A DNA stretch of 42,875 nt from Gammaproteobacteria bacterium. GTDB lineage: Bacteria; Pseudomonadota; Gammaproteobacteria; Steroidobacterales; GCA-2729495. Below the pieces are notes generated by a model. It saw nothing but the letters and a program-made list of their open reading frames with translations. It was not told the origin of the DNA and ran no database searches. The stretch lies in assembly GCA_030746435.1 (NCBI GenBank), contig JASLMV010000021.1, forward strand, positions 1 through 42,875, written 5' to 3'. The position numbers and the translations under genes are program-made. Below, piece by piece: positions 10,236-18,830 of this stretch; position 1 is the stretch's first letter; each line of letters opens with the position of its first letter.

Positions 10236-11537
10236 ATGCCGACATCAGTGGCTAATAAAAACACCGATCGCACCGTTCCCGCCAAAGTCGGAAAGTACGA
10301 AATTATCAATGAAATCGGTAAGGGCACGACGGGCGACGTCTACCTTTCCCATGACCCTTATTACGGGCGCGACGTTGCCGTAAAGGTCTACCACCCGGAT
10401 ACCGGCGCGGACACCCAGACCGGCAAGGTGGCCCGGAAAATGTTCTTCAACGAGGCCCATATCGTCGGGATGCTGCAGCACCCGAATATTCTGCCTATTT
10501 TCGATGCGGGCGAGGAAGACGGACGTTATTACGTTGTCATGGAGCATGTGCAGGGCGCACGTACGCTCGCGGCCTATTGCAACCCCGATGCGCTGCTGCG
10601 TGTCAAGGACGTCATAGAAATCGTTTTCAAGTGTGCCAAGGCATTGCACTATGCACACGGTCGCGGGCTGATACACCGCGATATCAAGCCGAGCAACGTG
10701 ATGCTGACGCCCGATAACGACGTACGCATTATCGACTTCGGCATCGCGCTCCTTAAAGATGCAGATATGTCGGCCATCCAGGGTATCGCGGGCTCGCCGA
10801 GCTACATGTCACCGGAGCAGGTGCAGTCGATGGAGATCACCAAGGCTTCTGATCTGTATTCGCTCGGCGCGGTCATGTACGAGATGCTGACCGGTTTCCG
10901 GCCATTTCGCGGCAATTCCCTGGCAAAGCTCCTGAACCAGATCGTTTATGCAACGCCCCCGCCGATTCATTCCCTGCGGTCGGATGTGCCGGAAGAACTG
11001 GAAGAGGTCGTTGCCGGGGCCATGCAGAAGGACCCTTCAGTGCGGTATGCGAGCGGTGCGGAATTCGCTGCCGAACTGACCCGCATCTACCAGTCCCTGA
11101 ATTCGAAGCAAAAAGACCCTATTGGCGAGGGTGAGCGTTTCTCGCTGCTCCGCCGGCTGAATTTCTTCCACGATTTCTCGCATGCGGAAATCCGTGAGTT
11201 GCTGGGCGCCGGTGACTGGCGTGAATACAGACCGGGTGACGAGATCGTTCGCGAAGGTGAAATGGATGATCGTTTTTACGTGATCGTGTCGGGGAACTGC
11301 GTGGTGGAAGCCAACGGTGTGACCGTCGGGCAAATGGAAACCGGCAACTGTTTCGGTGAATCCAGCTACGTATCCGGCACCAAGCGAACGGCCACGATTA
11401 AGGCGCAGGACAATGTCGAGGTTTTAAGTGTCAGCGCCACTCTGCTGGAGCAGCTTTCCACGGAATGCCAGTTGCGCTTTAACAAGGTATTTCTGCGTTC
11501 GCTTATCCGCCGCCTGCATGGCGCCGAAGACGGCTGA
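10236..11537 (+). CDS. Ser/Thr protein kinase with C-terminal cyclic nucleotide-binding-type domain
   Basis: A 433-residue soluble protein. Residues about 19-285 form a eukaryotic-type kinase: Gly loop IGKGTTGDVYL, catalytic K50 in VAVKVY, E73 in helix C, HRDIKPSN (147-154), DFG (167-169), and SPSYMSPEQ and SDLYSLGAVMYEML in the activation and F-helix regions. All catalytic residues are present. Residues about 305-425 form a cNMP-type beta barrel: EYRPGDEIVREGEMDDRFYVIVSG, then FGESSYVSGTKRTATIKA, a phosphate-binding-cassette-like element with E375 and R384. There is no membrane segment or PASTA domain. ATG 10236 has AGGA 8 bases upstream; ATG 10227 is the alternative. It follows pgpA by 25 bases, probably in the same operon. 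Ligand and substrate unknown. Confidence 0.9.
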   Translation: MPTSVANKNTDRTVPAKVGKYEIINEIGKGTTGDVYLSHDPYYGRDVAVKVYHPDTGADTQTGKVARKMFFNEAHIVGMLQHPNILPIFDAGEEDGRYYVVMEHVQGARTLAAYCNPDALLRVKDVIEIVFKCAKALHYAHGRGLIHRDIKPSNVMLTPDNDVRIIDFGIALLKDADMSAIQGIAGSPSYMSPEQVQSMEITKASDLYSLGAVMYEMLTGFRPFRGNSLAKLLNQIVYATPPPIHSLRSDVPEELEEVVAGAMQKDPSVRYASGAEFAAELTRIYQSLNSKQKDPIGEGERFSLLRRLNFFHDFSHAEIRELLGAGDWREYRPGDEIVREGEMDDRFYVIVSGNCVVEANGVTVGQMETGNCFGESSYVSGTKRTATIKAQDNVEVLSVSATLLEQLSTECQLRFNKVFLRSLIRRLHGAEDG

Positions 11538-11538
11538 G

Positions 11539-11820
11539 CTAGTCGTCTTCGTCTTCCTCGTCAAAGTCCTTCAGCGCTCCTTCCATCAACACCTGCACGC
11601 GCTGTTCGGCTGCGCGTAGCGCGGCCTGGCAATCGCGGCTCAGCTTCACGCCTTTCTCGAACTGCTTAAGGGCCTTTTCGAGGGGCAGGTCGCCTTCTTC
11701 AAGCTGCTGCACGATATCCTCGAGTTCAGTCAGCGATTTTTCGAGGTCTGGTGTGCGTTTCTGGGCACTCACGTCTGCGTTACTGGTCCGTTTTTCTAAT
11801 CGGGTTGGCAAGGTTTGCAC
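11539..11820 (-). CDS. xseB: Exodeoxyribonuclease VII small subunit
   Basis: A 93-residue helical protein containing the family core [35 protein letters not shown] followed by a Cys-Gln helix and an acidic tail. XseB binds the large subunit XseA in the nuclease that cuts single-stranded DNA to oligonucleotides. The N-terminal ~20 residues before the core are polar; a GTG 16 codons inside is an alternative start. Unlike many gammaproteobacteria, ispA and dxs do not follow. It ends one base from the kinase stop, tail to tail, and is divergent from rubrerythrin across a repeat-rich interval. Confidence 0.92.
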   Translation of the reverse strand: MQTLPTRLEKRTSNADVSAQKRTPDLEKSLTELEDIVQQLEEGDLPLEKALKQFEKGVKLSRDCQAALRAAEQRVQVLMEGALKDFDEEDEDD

Positions 11821-11843
11821 AGCACCTTGCGCGGGTCAATTTT

Positions 11844-11871
11844 GAGTTTGACTTTATGAGTTCGACTTTAG
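11844..11871 (+). repeat. Tandem 14-base repeat upstream of rubrerythrin
   Basis: Two adjacent 14-base units, GAGTTTGACTTTAT and GAGTTCGACTTTAG, differ at two positions. They sit between the xseB start and the -35 box of the rubrerythrin promoter, where an activator of the one or a repressor of the other could bind. Confidence 0.6.
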
Positions 11872-11874
11872 GTG

Positions 11875-11903
11875 TTGACAGAACCTGGGTGTGAAATTAT
11901 TGT
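11875..11903 (+). promoter_or_regulatory. Sigma70-type promoter for rubrerythrin
   Basis: A perfect TTGACA (-35) is followed after 17 bases by TATTGT (-10, 4 of 6). Transcription would begin around 11910 and leave a leader of about 45 bases with AAGAGAGGGG as the Shine-Dalgarno sequence. Confidence 0.6.
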
Positions 11904-11928
11904 TAGACTTAGTCTAAGACTTAGGCTG
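11903..11928. promoter_or_regulatory. Overlapping palindrome and direct repeat, candidate operator
   Basis: TTAGACTTAGTCTAA (11903-11917) is a perfect 7-1-7 inverted repeat, the geometry of Fur/PerR boxes; it matches 10 of the 14 arm bases of the PerR consensus TTATAATNATTATAA. The unit AGACTTAG is repeated 12 bases later (11917-11924). The site covers the end of the -10 box and the likely transcription start, a repressor position. Fur-family binding is inferred. Confidence 0.55.
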
Positions 11929-11955
11929 AATAATACCGAATAAGAGAGGGGAACA

Positions 11956-12375
11956 ATGGACCTTAAAGGCAGCAAAACAGAACAGAACCTGAAAGACGCA
12001 TTTGCCGGTGAATCGCAGGCTAATCGTCGTTATCTTTATTTTGCCGGCAAAGCGGACGTGGAAGGTTACAACGATGTCGCCGCATTGTTCCGTTCGACGG
12101 CGGAAGGTGAAACAGGCCACGCGCACGGTCACCTGGATTACCTTGCATCGGTCGGCGACCCGGCAACAGGTCTTCCGATCGGTGGCACATCGGACAACCT
12201 GAAAGCGTCAGTCGCAGGCGAGACGCATGAATACACGGATATGTATCCGGGCATGGCAAAGTCCGCACGCGAAGAAAACTTCGAAGAGGTTGCAGACTGG
12301 TTCGAAACGCTGGCCAAGGCCGAACGTTCTCATGCCAACCGGTTTCAGAAAGCTCTGGATGCCCTCGACGACTGA
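11956..12375 (+). CDS. Rubrerythrin (ferritin-like diiron protein without rubredoxin domain)
   Basis: A 139-residue cytosolic four-helix protein. Diiron ligands expected for rubrerythrin are present: E19 (FAGESQANRRY), E52 and H55 (GETGHAHGH), E89 and E92 (GETHEYTDMYP), E123 and H126 (KAERSHANRF). The C-terminal rubredoxin Cys4 domain of classical rubrerythrins is missing, so electrons must come from a partner. Family members reduce hydrogen peroxide to water. It is followed by a hairpin and then by a multi-cluster Fe-S protein and a DUF3501 protein, a grouping I recall from other Proteobacteria; the Fe-S protein is a plausible electron donor. Confidence 0.93.
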   Translation: MDLKGSKTEQNLKDAFAGESQANRRYLYFAGKADVEGYNDVAALFRSTAEGETGHAHGHLDYLASVGDPATGLPIGGTSDNLKASVAGETHEYTDMYPGMAKSAREENFEEVADWFETLAKAERSHANRFQKALDALDD

Positions 12376-12426
12376 GTACAGTAGTCACCAGGCACCCGCG
12401 GATTCCTGACTGAATCGGCATTGCTG

Positions 12427-12469
12427 AAGCCCGGTATCGCAACCAGCGTGTTTCGTGCCGGGCTTTGTT
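12427..12469 (+). terminator. Hairpin with T-rich tail, terminator or attenuator
   Basis: AAGCCCGG (12427-12434) pairs with CCGGGCTT (12458-12465), followed by TGTTA. The 23-base loop is long, so termination may be partial. It lies between rubrerythrin and the Fe-S gene and could make rubrerythrin the more abundant product. Confidence 0.5.
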
Positions 12470-12509
12470 ATGCCCTGACACCCGGTTTCCACGCCCCGGA
12501 GATACGCCT

Positions 12510-13853
12510 ATGAGTTCAGACCAGCGCCGCGAGGGCAGTCTCGAGGCGCCGACGCGCCATCCGCTGGACTGGCAGTCGGACAAGTTCTATGACGCGGCCG
12601 CACTCGAGGCGGAACTCGAGCGGGTGTTCGATGTGTGCCACGGGTGCCGCCGTTGCTTCAACCTCTGTAATGCCTTTCCCACGCTGTTCGATGCGGTGGA
12701 TGAGTCCGATACGGGCGAACTCGACTCGGTGCCAAAGGAAGTTTTCCGGGATGTGACCGACGAGTGCTATCTCTGCGATATGTGCTTCATGAGCAAATGT
12801 CCTTACGTGCCTCCGCACGAATGGAATATCGATTTCCCCCACCTGATGCTGCGAGCCAAGGCCGCGAGGTTCAAAAAGGAAGGCGCGCCGTTGCGCGACC
12901 GGATACTCGCGGCGACGGATACGGTCGGCAACATTGCCGGGATACCCGTCGTTGCCGGCGTCGTTAATTCGGTGAACAGGAGTGCAGCAGGGCGCAAATT
13001 ATTGGAGCAAACGCTCGGTGTGGATACATCGGCGCCGGTACCTGAGTATCACCGCAACACCGGCCGCAAGCGTGTCGGCACCGATCCGGACGCCAGGGCG
13101 CGCGGCGGTACCGAGGTTAACGGCACGTCCGGCCGCGTGGTTTTGTTTGCGACCTGTTACGGTGACCGGAACTCGCCGCAGATCGTTGAGGACCTCGTCC
13201 GCGTGTTCGAACACAATGGCATCCCGGTGGCCCTGGTCGAGGCGGAACAGTGTTGCGGCATGCCGAAACTGGAACTCGGCGACCTCGCAGGGGTCGTTAA
13301 GCTCCGGTCTGCGAACATCGGGCAACTACTGCCGTGGGCGCAGGACGGCTGGGACCTGGTCGCGCCCGTGCCATCGTGCGTGCTGATGTTCCGGCAGGAA
13401 CTGCCGCTTATGTTTCCCGACGATGCGGATGTGCAGGCGGTCGGTGACGCGTTCTATGACCCGTTTGAGTACCTGCACTTAAGGCACAGGGGCGAGCAAC
13501 TGAATGTCGATTTTAAAAATCCCCTGGGTAAGGTTTCCTACCAGGTACCGTGCCACCTGCGGGTGCAGAATATCGGGCTGAAAACCCGCGATGTGCTGCA
13601 ATTGATCCCCGATACAACGGTGGATGTAATCGAGCGCTGTTCGGGCCACGATGGCACCTACGGGGTAAAGAAACGCTTCCGACAGGCGGCGGTGAAAATC
13701 GCGCGACCGGTCGTGCGCCAGGTCGGCGAGGCCGGCGCGGATCACTTTACCAGCGACTGTCCGATGGCGGGGGCGCAGATCGACCAGTTGCTGCCGGAAC
13801 CGGGCGCGTACCTGCACCCTTTGTCATTACTGCGTAAAGCTTACGGAATCTGA
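12510..13853 (+). CDS. Heterodisulfide reductase-like (CCG-domain) Fe-S oxidoreductase
   Basis: A 447-residue soluble protein. The N-terminal ferredoxin-like part has two [4Fe-4S] motifs: C43, C46, C49, C53 (CHGCRRCFNLC) and C86, C89, C92, C97 (CYLCDMCFMSKC). The C-terminal part has two CCG-type modules as in HdrB/GlpC/LutA. The first includes C216 and CCG at 248-250. The second includes C348 and a degenerate CSG at 377-379, plus C417. A linker (about 165-205) is polar and poorly conserved-looking. No FAD-binding or membrane segment is seen, so it is probably an electron-transfer subunit. The start at 12510 follows CGGAGA. It is 5 bases from DUF3501 and downstream of rubrerythrin. Confidence 0.88.
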   Translation: MSSDQRREGSLEAPTRHPLDWQSDKFYDAAALEAELERVFDVCHGCRRCFNLCNAFPTLFDAVDESDTGELDSVPKEVFRDVTDECYLCDMCFMSKCPYVPPHEWNIDFPHLMLRAKAARFKKEGAPLRDRILAATDTVGNIAGIPVVAGVVNSVNRSAAGRKLLEQTLGVDTSAPVPEYHRNTGRKRVGTDPDARARGGTEVNGTSGRVVLFATCYGDRNSPQIVEDLVRVFEHNGIPVALVEAEQCCGMPKLELGDLAGVVKLRSANIGQLLPWAQDGWDLVAPVPSCVLMFRQELPLMFPDDADVQAVGDAFYDPFEYLHLRHRGEQLNVDFKNPLGKVSYQVPCHLRVQNIGLKTRDVLQLIPDTTVDVIERCSGHDGTYGVKKRFRQAAVKIARPVVRQVGEAGADHFTSDCPMAGAQIDQLLPEPGAYLHPLSLLRKAYGI

Positions 13854-13858
13854 CAGGC

Positions 13859-14446
13859 ATGACCGCGAAACTATCACCTGAAGATTTGTTCAGCCTGGAA
13901 GAATATGCGCGGATACGCAGCGAGTTTCGGGCTCGCGTGCTGGCCCATAAGAAGCACCGCCGCCTGGCCCTGGGAGATCACCTCATGCTGCATTTCGAGG
14001 ACTCCCTGACCATGCAGTACCAGGTTCAGGAAATGCTGCGCATCGAAAGGATTTTCGAACCGGAAGGCATTCAGGATGAACTCGATGCCTACAACCCGCT
14101 GATCCCGGACGGAAGCAACTGGAAAGCCACCATGCTGATCGAATATACGGATGTCGCGGAACGGCAGCAGGCCCTTGGCCAGTTCATCGGCATTGAAGAG
14201 CAGGTCTGGGTTCAGGCCAACGGCCATGCGCGGGTACACGCGATTGCGGACGAGGACATGGAACGGTCTACCGATGAGAAGACGTCCGCCGTGCATTTTC
14301 TGCGCTTCGAATTGTCCCCCGACATGATCGACAGCCTGCGCGGGGGCGAAACGCTGACGGCCGGTGTCAGCCACGCCAATTACCTGCTGGACGGACTGCA
14401 GGTTCCGGACCTGGTGCGTGAATCCCTGCTGGCCGACCTCGACTAG
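13859..14446 (+). CDS. DUF3501 family protein
   Basis: A 195-residue cytosolic protein of unknown function. Recognisable parts are LSPEDLFSLEEYARIRSEFRARVLAHKKHRRLALGDH near the N-terminus (a basic helix), HFEDSLTMQYQVQEMLRIERIF, and a C-terminal HFLRFELSPDMIDSLRGG block. It has no cysteines, so it is not itself an Fe-S carrier. I assign the family from memory of this N-terminal pattern and of its pairing with rubrerythrin and a CCG-domain Fe-S protein. It starts 5 bases after the Fe-S gene, which argues for a physical or functional link. Confidence 0.82.
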   Translation: MTAKLSPEDLFSLEEYARIRSEFRARVLAHKKHRRLALGDHLMLHFEDSLTMQYQVQEMLRIERIFEPEGIQDELDAYNPLIPDGSNWKATMLIEYTDVAERQQALGQFIGIEEQVWVQANGHARVHAIADEDMERSTDEKTSAVHFLRFELSPDMIDSLRGGETLTAGVSHANYLLDGLQVPDLVRESLLADLD

Positions 14447-14465
14447 CGCCCCGCCTGAAAGTCCC

Positions 14466-14512
14466 GCAACGTCTGCATACGTTGCATATTCTGCGAAGAG
14501 GAATACTATTCC
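14466..14512. promoter_or_regulatory. Hairpin plus 13-base palindrome upstream of parE
   Basis: GCAACGT (14466-14472) and ACGTTGC (14479-14485) form a perfect 7-base stem with a 6-base loop and no T tract. Fifteen bases on, GGAATACTATTCC (14500-14512) is a perfect palindrome around a central C. One may end the rubrerythrin transcript; the other looks like an operator for parE. No clear promoter boxes are seen. Confidence 0.4.
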
Positions 14513-14598
14513 GCTGGGTTTAGCTGGTTTTTGTTGTGTGTGCGGCTTGCGGGGAGCGCTTTTGCGCCACCGTTCCCGCAGGTTATTCGAAAGGTGTC

Positions 14599-16491
14599 AT
14601 GGCTGTGAGCAAGAGCTACAGCGCTTCCGATATTGAGGTTCTCAGCGGGCTTGAGCCTGTCCGTCGCCGTCCCGGCATGTACACGGATACGACCAGTCCC
14701 AACCACCTCGCCCACGAGGTGCTGGACAACAGTGTCGACGAGGCCATATCGGGGCATTGCAAGAAAATAGACGTGACCCTGCACAAGGACGGGTCGCTGG
14801 AAGTCATCGACGACGGCCGCGGTATGCCGGTCGACAAGCACCCGAAAGAAAAGATACCCGGTGTCGAACTCATCATGACGCGTTTACATGCGGGCGGGAA
14901 ATTTTCCAACAAGAACTACCAGTATTCGGGCGGCCTGCACGGCGTCGGTGTCTCGGTGGTCAATGCGCTGTCCAGGAACCTTGAGGTCTGGATACGGCGC
15001 AACAGCAAGGAATACAACATCAGTTTTGCCGGCGGCAAGAAGCGCGGCAAGCTCGAGGTCGTCGGCAAGGTAGGTAAGCAGAACACCGGCACCACGATCA
15101 GGTTCTGGCCCGACAAGCAGTACTTCGATAGCGACAAGTTTTCCGTTAGCCGACTGCGCCACACCCTGCGGGCCAAAGCGGTGCTGTGTCCGGGGCTGCG
15201 AATTCGGTTCAAGGTCGAGAAATCCGGTGACAAGAATGAATGGCAGTATGCGGGCGGGCTGGAGCAGTACCTGCTCGAAGAACTGGGCAAGGCAGAGACA
15301 CTGCCCGCGGAACCGTTCGCGGGCTCCGTCAAGAGCGACAACGAGGTAGCGGACTGGGCGCTGGTCTGGGTGAGCAGCGGCGACAAGTCCGTCACCGAAT
15401 CCTACGTAAATCTGGTGCCGACTCCGCAGGGGGGAACGCACGTCAATGGCTTTCGCTCCGGCCTGACGGAAGCCATGCGCGAGTATTGCGAGTTGCGCAG
15501 CCTGTTGCCGCGTGGCGTGCGCATCGCACCTGAAGATGTCTGGGACGGCATTAGCTACGTGCTCTCTACCAAAATGGAAGACCCGCAGTTTTCCGGCCAG
15601 ACAAAGGAGAGGCTGTCATCGCGCGAATCGGCGGCCTTTATCTCCGGCGTCGTCAAAGACGAGTTTGCGCTCTGGCTGAACAAGCACTCAGAGTCGGGCG
15701 ACCTGATCGCGCAACGAGTGATCGATGCCGCCCTGAGTAGGATCAAGGCGAGCAAGGCCGTCACGCGCAAGAAAGTTGTAACCGGGCCGGCACTGCCCGG
15801 CAAACTGTCGGACTGCCGGAGTACCGACCCCGAGCATGGTGAGTTATTCCTGGTCGAGGGCGATTCGGCCGGCGGTTCGGCCAAGCAGGCACGCGACCGG
15901 GAATTCCAGGCCGTGCTGCCGCTGCGGGGCAAGATTCTGAACACTTGGGAAGTCGACCCGGCTGAATTATTGGGTTCACAGGAAGTAAACAACATCAGCC
16001 TGGCCATCGGTATGGATCCGGGCAGTGACAACCTGTCGCAACTTCGCTACCACAAGGTCTGCATACTCGCCGACGCCGACTCGGACGGGCTGCATATTGC
16101 CACGCTGATATGCGCGCTGTTTGTCCGGCATTTCCCGGCACTGGTTTCGGCGGGGCACGTGTACGTTGCGATGCCGCCTCTGTATCGGATCGATGTCGGC
16201 AAGCAGGTGTTTTATGCGCTCGACGAACACGAGCGCCAGGGCGTTCTCGATCGGATCGATGCAGAAAAACTGAAGGGCAAGATCAGCATCACCCGGTTTA
16301 AGGGGCTGGGCGAAATGAGTCCGGCGCAGCTCCGCGATACGACGATGGCACCGGATACCCGGCGTCTCGTGCAACTGAGTATCGAGGCGAAGGACAACAC
16401 GCATAAATTGATGGATATGTTATTGGCCAAGAAACGCGCGAAGGACCGGCGCAACTGGCTGGAAAGCAAGGGCAACCTGGCAGAGGTCTAA
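14599..16491 (+). CDS. parE: DNA topoisomerase IV subunit B
   Basis: A 630-residue ATPase subunit, the same length as E. coli ParE. GHKL ATPase motifs are present: LDNSVDEAISGH, IDDGRGMPVDKHP and YSGGLHGVGVSVVNALS. The Toprim metal site shows LVEGDSAGGSAKQARDR and DADSDGLHIATL. The size and the lack of a C-terminal insertion point to ParE rather than GyrB. The start at 14599 (MAVSKSYSASDIEVL) follows AAAGGTG; an in-frame ATG 21 codons upstream gives a non-homologous Cys-rich prefix. It abuts parC with no spacer. Confidence 0.96.
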   Translation: MAVSKSYSASDIEVLSGLEPVRRRPGMYTDTTSPNHLAHEVLDNSVDEAISGHCKKIDVTLHKDGSLEVIDDGRGMPVDKHPKEKIPGVELIMTRLHAGGKFSNKNYQYSGGLHGVGVSVVNALSRNLEVWIRRNSKEYNISFAGGKKRGKLEVVGKVGKQNTGTTIRFWPDKQYFDSDKFSVSRLRHTLRAKAVLCPGLRIRFKVEKSGDKNEWQYAGGLEQYLLEELGKAETLPAEPFAGSVKSDNEVADWALVWVSSGDKSVTESYVNLVPTPQGGTHVNGFRSGLTEAMREYCELRSLLPRGVRIAPEDVWDGISYVLSTKMEDPQFSGQTKERLSSRESAAFISGVVKDEFALWLNKHSESGDLIAQRVIDAALSRIKASKAVTRKKVVTGPALPGKLSDCRSTDPEHGELFLVEGDSAGGSAKQARDREFQAVLPLRGKILNTWEVDPAELLGSQEVNNISLAIGMDPGSDNLSQLRYHKVCILADADSDGLHIATLICALFVRHFPALVSAGHVYVAMPPLYRIDVGKQVFYALDEHERQGVLDRIDAEKLKGKISITRFKGLGEMSPAQLRDTTMAPDTRRLVQLSIEAKDNTHKLMDMLLAKKRAKDRRNWLESKGNLAEV

Positions 16492-18768
16492 ATGGGTACG
16501 CAGAACCAGCTTGATTTTGAAGGTATTGAGACACTTCCACTGGCCGAGTTTACCGAGAAGGCCTATCTCGATTATTCGATGTACGTCATCCTCGACCGCG
16601 CGCTGCCGCACATCGGCGATGGCCTTAAACCGGTGCAGCGCCGGATCATCTATGCGATGAGCGAGCTTGGCCTGAGTGCCGTGTCCAAGCCCAAAAAATC
16701 GGCGCGCACCGTTGGCGACGTGCTCGGCAAGTTTCATCCGCATGGCGACTCTGCCTGTTATGAGGCCATGGTGCACATGGCTCAGGATTTTTCTTACCGT
16801 TATCCGATCGTCGACGGGCACGGCAACTGGGGCTCGCCCGACGATCCCAAGTCCTTTGCCGCTATGCGCTACACGGAGGCCAAGCTCGCGAAATACGCGA
16901 ACCTGCTGCTCGGCGAACTGGGCAGCGGCACGGTCGACTGGGCGCCGAACTTTGACGGGACGCTGGAAGAGCCGGTGTTACTCCCGGCGCAGGTGCCCAA
17001 CCTGTTGCTCAATGGTGCAGCGGGCATCGCGGTGGGCATGTCGACCGATATCCCGCCGCACAACCTGAATGAAGTCGTGAGCGCGCTCGTGAGGCTTCTG
17101 GATGAGCCCAAGACCACGCTGCGCGGAATCATGAGCCATGTTAAAGGACCAGATTTCCCGACCGGCGGTGAAATCATTTCGCCGCGGTCGGAGGTATCCG
17201 ACATCTACAAAACCGGCAATGGCACCCTGCGGGTACGTGCAACCTGGGAGCGGGAAGGGCTGGACATCGTCATTAATGGCCTGCCGTACCAGGTGTCCGG
17301 CAGCAAAATACTGGAACAGATCGCGGCGCAGATGCGCGCCAGGAAACTGCCGATGGTCGAGGACCTGCGTGACGAATCCGACCACGAGAACCCGACCCGG
17401 CTCATCATCACGCCGCGCTCGAACCGCGTCGATGTCGACGGGCTGATGAGCCACCTGTGCGCGAGCACGGACCTGGAGCGCACGCAGCGCGTTAACCTGA
17501 ACGTAATCGGCCTGGACGGGCGGCCAGCGGTCCGCAGCCTCAAGGACGTGCTGGCCGAATGGCTGGATTTCCGCCTGGCGACGGTGCGCCGGCGGCTCGA
17601 ATTCCGGCGCGACCGGGTACAGGAACGCCTGCATATCCTTGAAGGCCTGTTGGTCGTTTACCTGAATATCGACAAGGTCATCAAGATCATCCGCGAAGAG
17701 GACGACCCCGGGCCGGTCCTCATGAAGAAATTCAAGATATCCGAATTACAGGCCGAGGCCATCCTTAACCTCCGCCTCAGGAACCTCGCCAAGCTCGAGG
17801 AAATGAAAATCAAGGGTGAGCAAAAAGAACTCAGCGGCGAACTCGAGGAAATCCTGAAGCTCCTGAAGAGCAAAGTGAAACTCAAAAAACTGGTACGGGG
17901 CGAATTGCTGGAGGCAGCGGAAGAATTCGGTGACGAACGTAAAACCATTATCGTGGAGCGTGATGCTGCCCAGGCCATGAGTGAGACAGAACTGGTCCCA
18001 AGTGAAGCGGTTACGGTCATCCTGTCCACCCGCGGCATGGCGCGCGCAGCGAAGGGTCATGACGTGGACCCGCAGTCGCTGAGCTACAAATCCGGCGACG
18101 AATTCCTCGCGGCGGCCCAGGGCCGCAGCAACGAACAAGCCGTATTCGTCGATACGCAGGGGCGTGCCTACTCGTTGCTTATCCATTCCCTGCCGTCGGC
18201 ACGTGGCCAGGGTGACCCGCTGACAGGCCGTTTCAAACCGGCAGATGGCGCCAGTTTTTGCGGAGTCATGGCCGGCAATCCGGAGCAGTGGTGGCTGGTT
18301 GCGAGCGACGCGGGTTATGGTTTCTTCGTGCAGTCAGGCGAACTGTATTCGCGTGCCAAGGCGGGTAAAGCCATGCTGCGGGTTCCGGAAGGCGGAACTG
18401 CAATGACGCCGGTAACCGTTCCCGGCGATGAATTCCCCGAAGAAACGCTGGTCGCAGCAGTTGGCTCGGCCGGACACCTGCTGGTATTCCCGTCTGAAGA
18501 ATTGCCCGAAATGGCCCGCGGCAAAGGCATCAAGATACTTGGCGTACCGACGAAGAAATACAAGGCGGGTGAGGAACGCATGGTCGCGACCGCATTACTG
18601 CAACCGGATGAGAACCTCATCGTGCATTGCGGGTCGCGCAAGATGACAGTCAAGGCTGTGGAAATAGAGGATCGTTACCTCGGTGAGCGAGGCCGGCGCG
18701 GCAGTCTGTTGCCGCGGAACTATCGCAAGGTCGACAGGCTGGAAACCGAAATCAAAGAACTTGACTAG
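16492..18768 (+). CDS. parC: DNA topoisomerase IV subunit A
   Basis: A 758-residue DNA-cleaving subunit. The catalytic tyrosine is Y127 in [10 protein letters not shown]. The quinolone-resistance region reads [15 protein letters not shown], with the sensitive-type Ser (S87) and Glu (E91) at the positions equivalent to E. coli S80 and E84. A long Lys/Glu-rich coiled region (about 440-500) precedes a C-terminal beta-pinwheel (from about 500) with degenerate repeats. It starts immediately after the parE TAA, so the two are expressed as one operon. Topoisomerase IV decatenates daughter chromosomes. Confidence 0.97.
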   Translation: MGTQNQLDFEGIETLPLAEFTEKAYLDYSMYVILDRALPHIGDGLKPVQRRIIYAMSELGLSAVSKPKKSARTVGDVLGKFHPHGDSACYEAMVHMAQDFSYRYPIVDGHGNWGSPDDPKSFAAMRYTEAKLAKYANLLLGELGSGTVDWAPNFDGTLEEPVLLPAQVPNLLLNGAAGIAVGMSTDIPPHNLNEVVSALVRLLDEPKTTLRGIMSHVKGPDFPTGGEIISPRSEVSDIYKTGNGTLRVRATWEREGLDIVINGLPYQVSGSKILEQIAAQMRARKLPMVEDLRDESDHENPTRLIITPRSNRVDVDGLMSHLCASTDLERTQRVNLNVIGLDGRPAVRSLKDVLAEWLDFRLATVRRRLEFRRDRVQERLHILEGLLVVYLNIDKVIKIIREEDDPGPVLMKKFKISELQAEAILNLRLRNLAKLEEMKIKGEQKELSGELEEILKLLKSKVKLKKLVRGELLEAAEEFGDERKTIIVERDAAQAMSETELVPSEAVTVILSTRGMARAAKGHDVDPQSLSYKSGDEFLAAAQGRSNEQAVFVDTQGRAYSLLIHSLPSARGQGDPLTGRFKPADGASFCGVMAGNPEQWWLVASDAGYGFFVQSGELYSRAKAGKAMLRVPEGGTAMTPVTVPGDEFPEETLVAAVGSAGHLLVFPSEELPEMARGKGIKILGVPTKKYKAGEERMVATALLQPDENLIVHCGSRKMTVKAVEIEDRYLGERGRRGSLLPRNYRKVDRLETEIKELD

Positions 18769-18830
18769 CCCGGCCATCGTACCCGTTCGTCCCGCTCTTG
18801 CTGATGCCTCGTCCGCACGGTCGTCCTGCC

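Noticed and set aside
16735-16770. Quinolone-resistance substitution in ParC
   Set aside because: The Ser and Glu positions equivalent to E. coli S80 and E84 are wild type.
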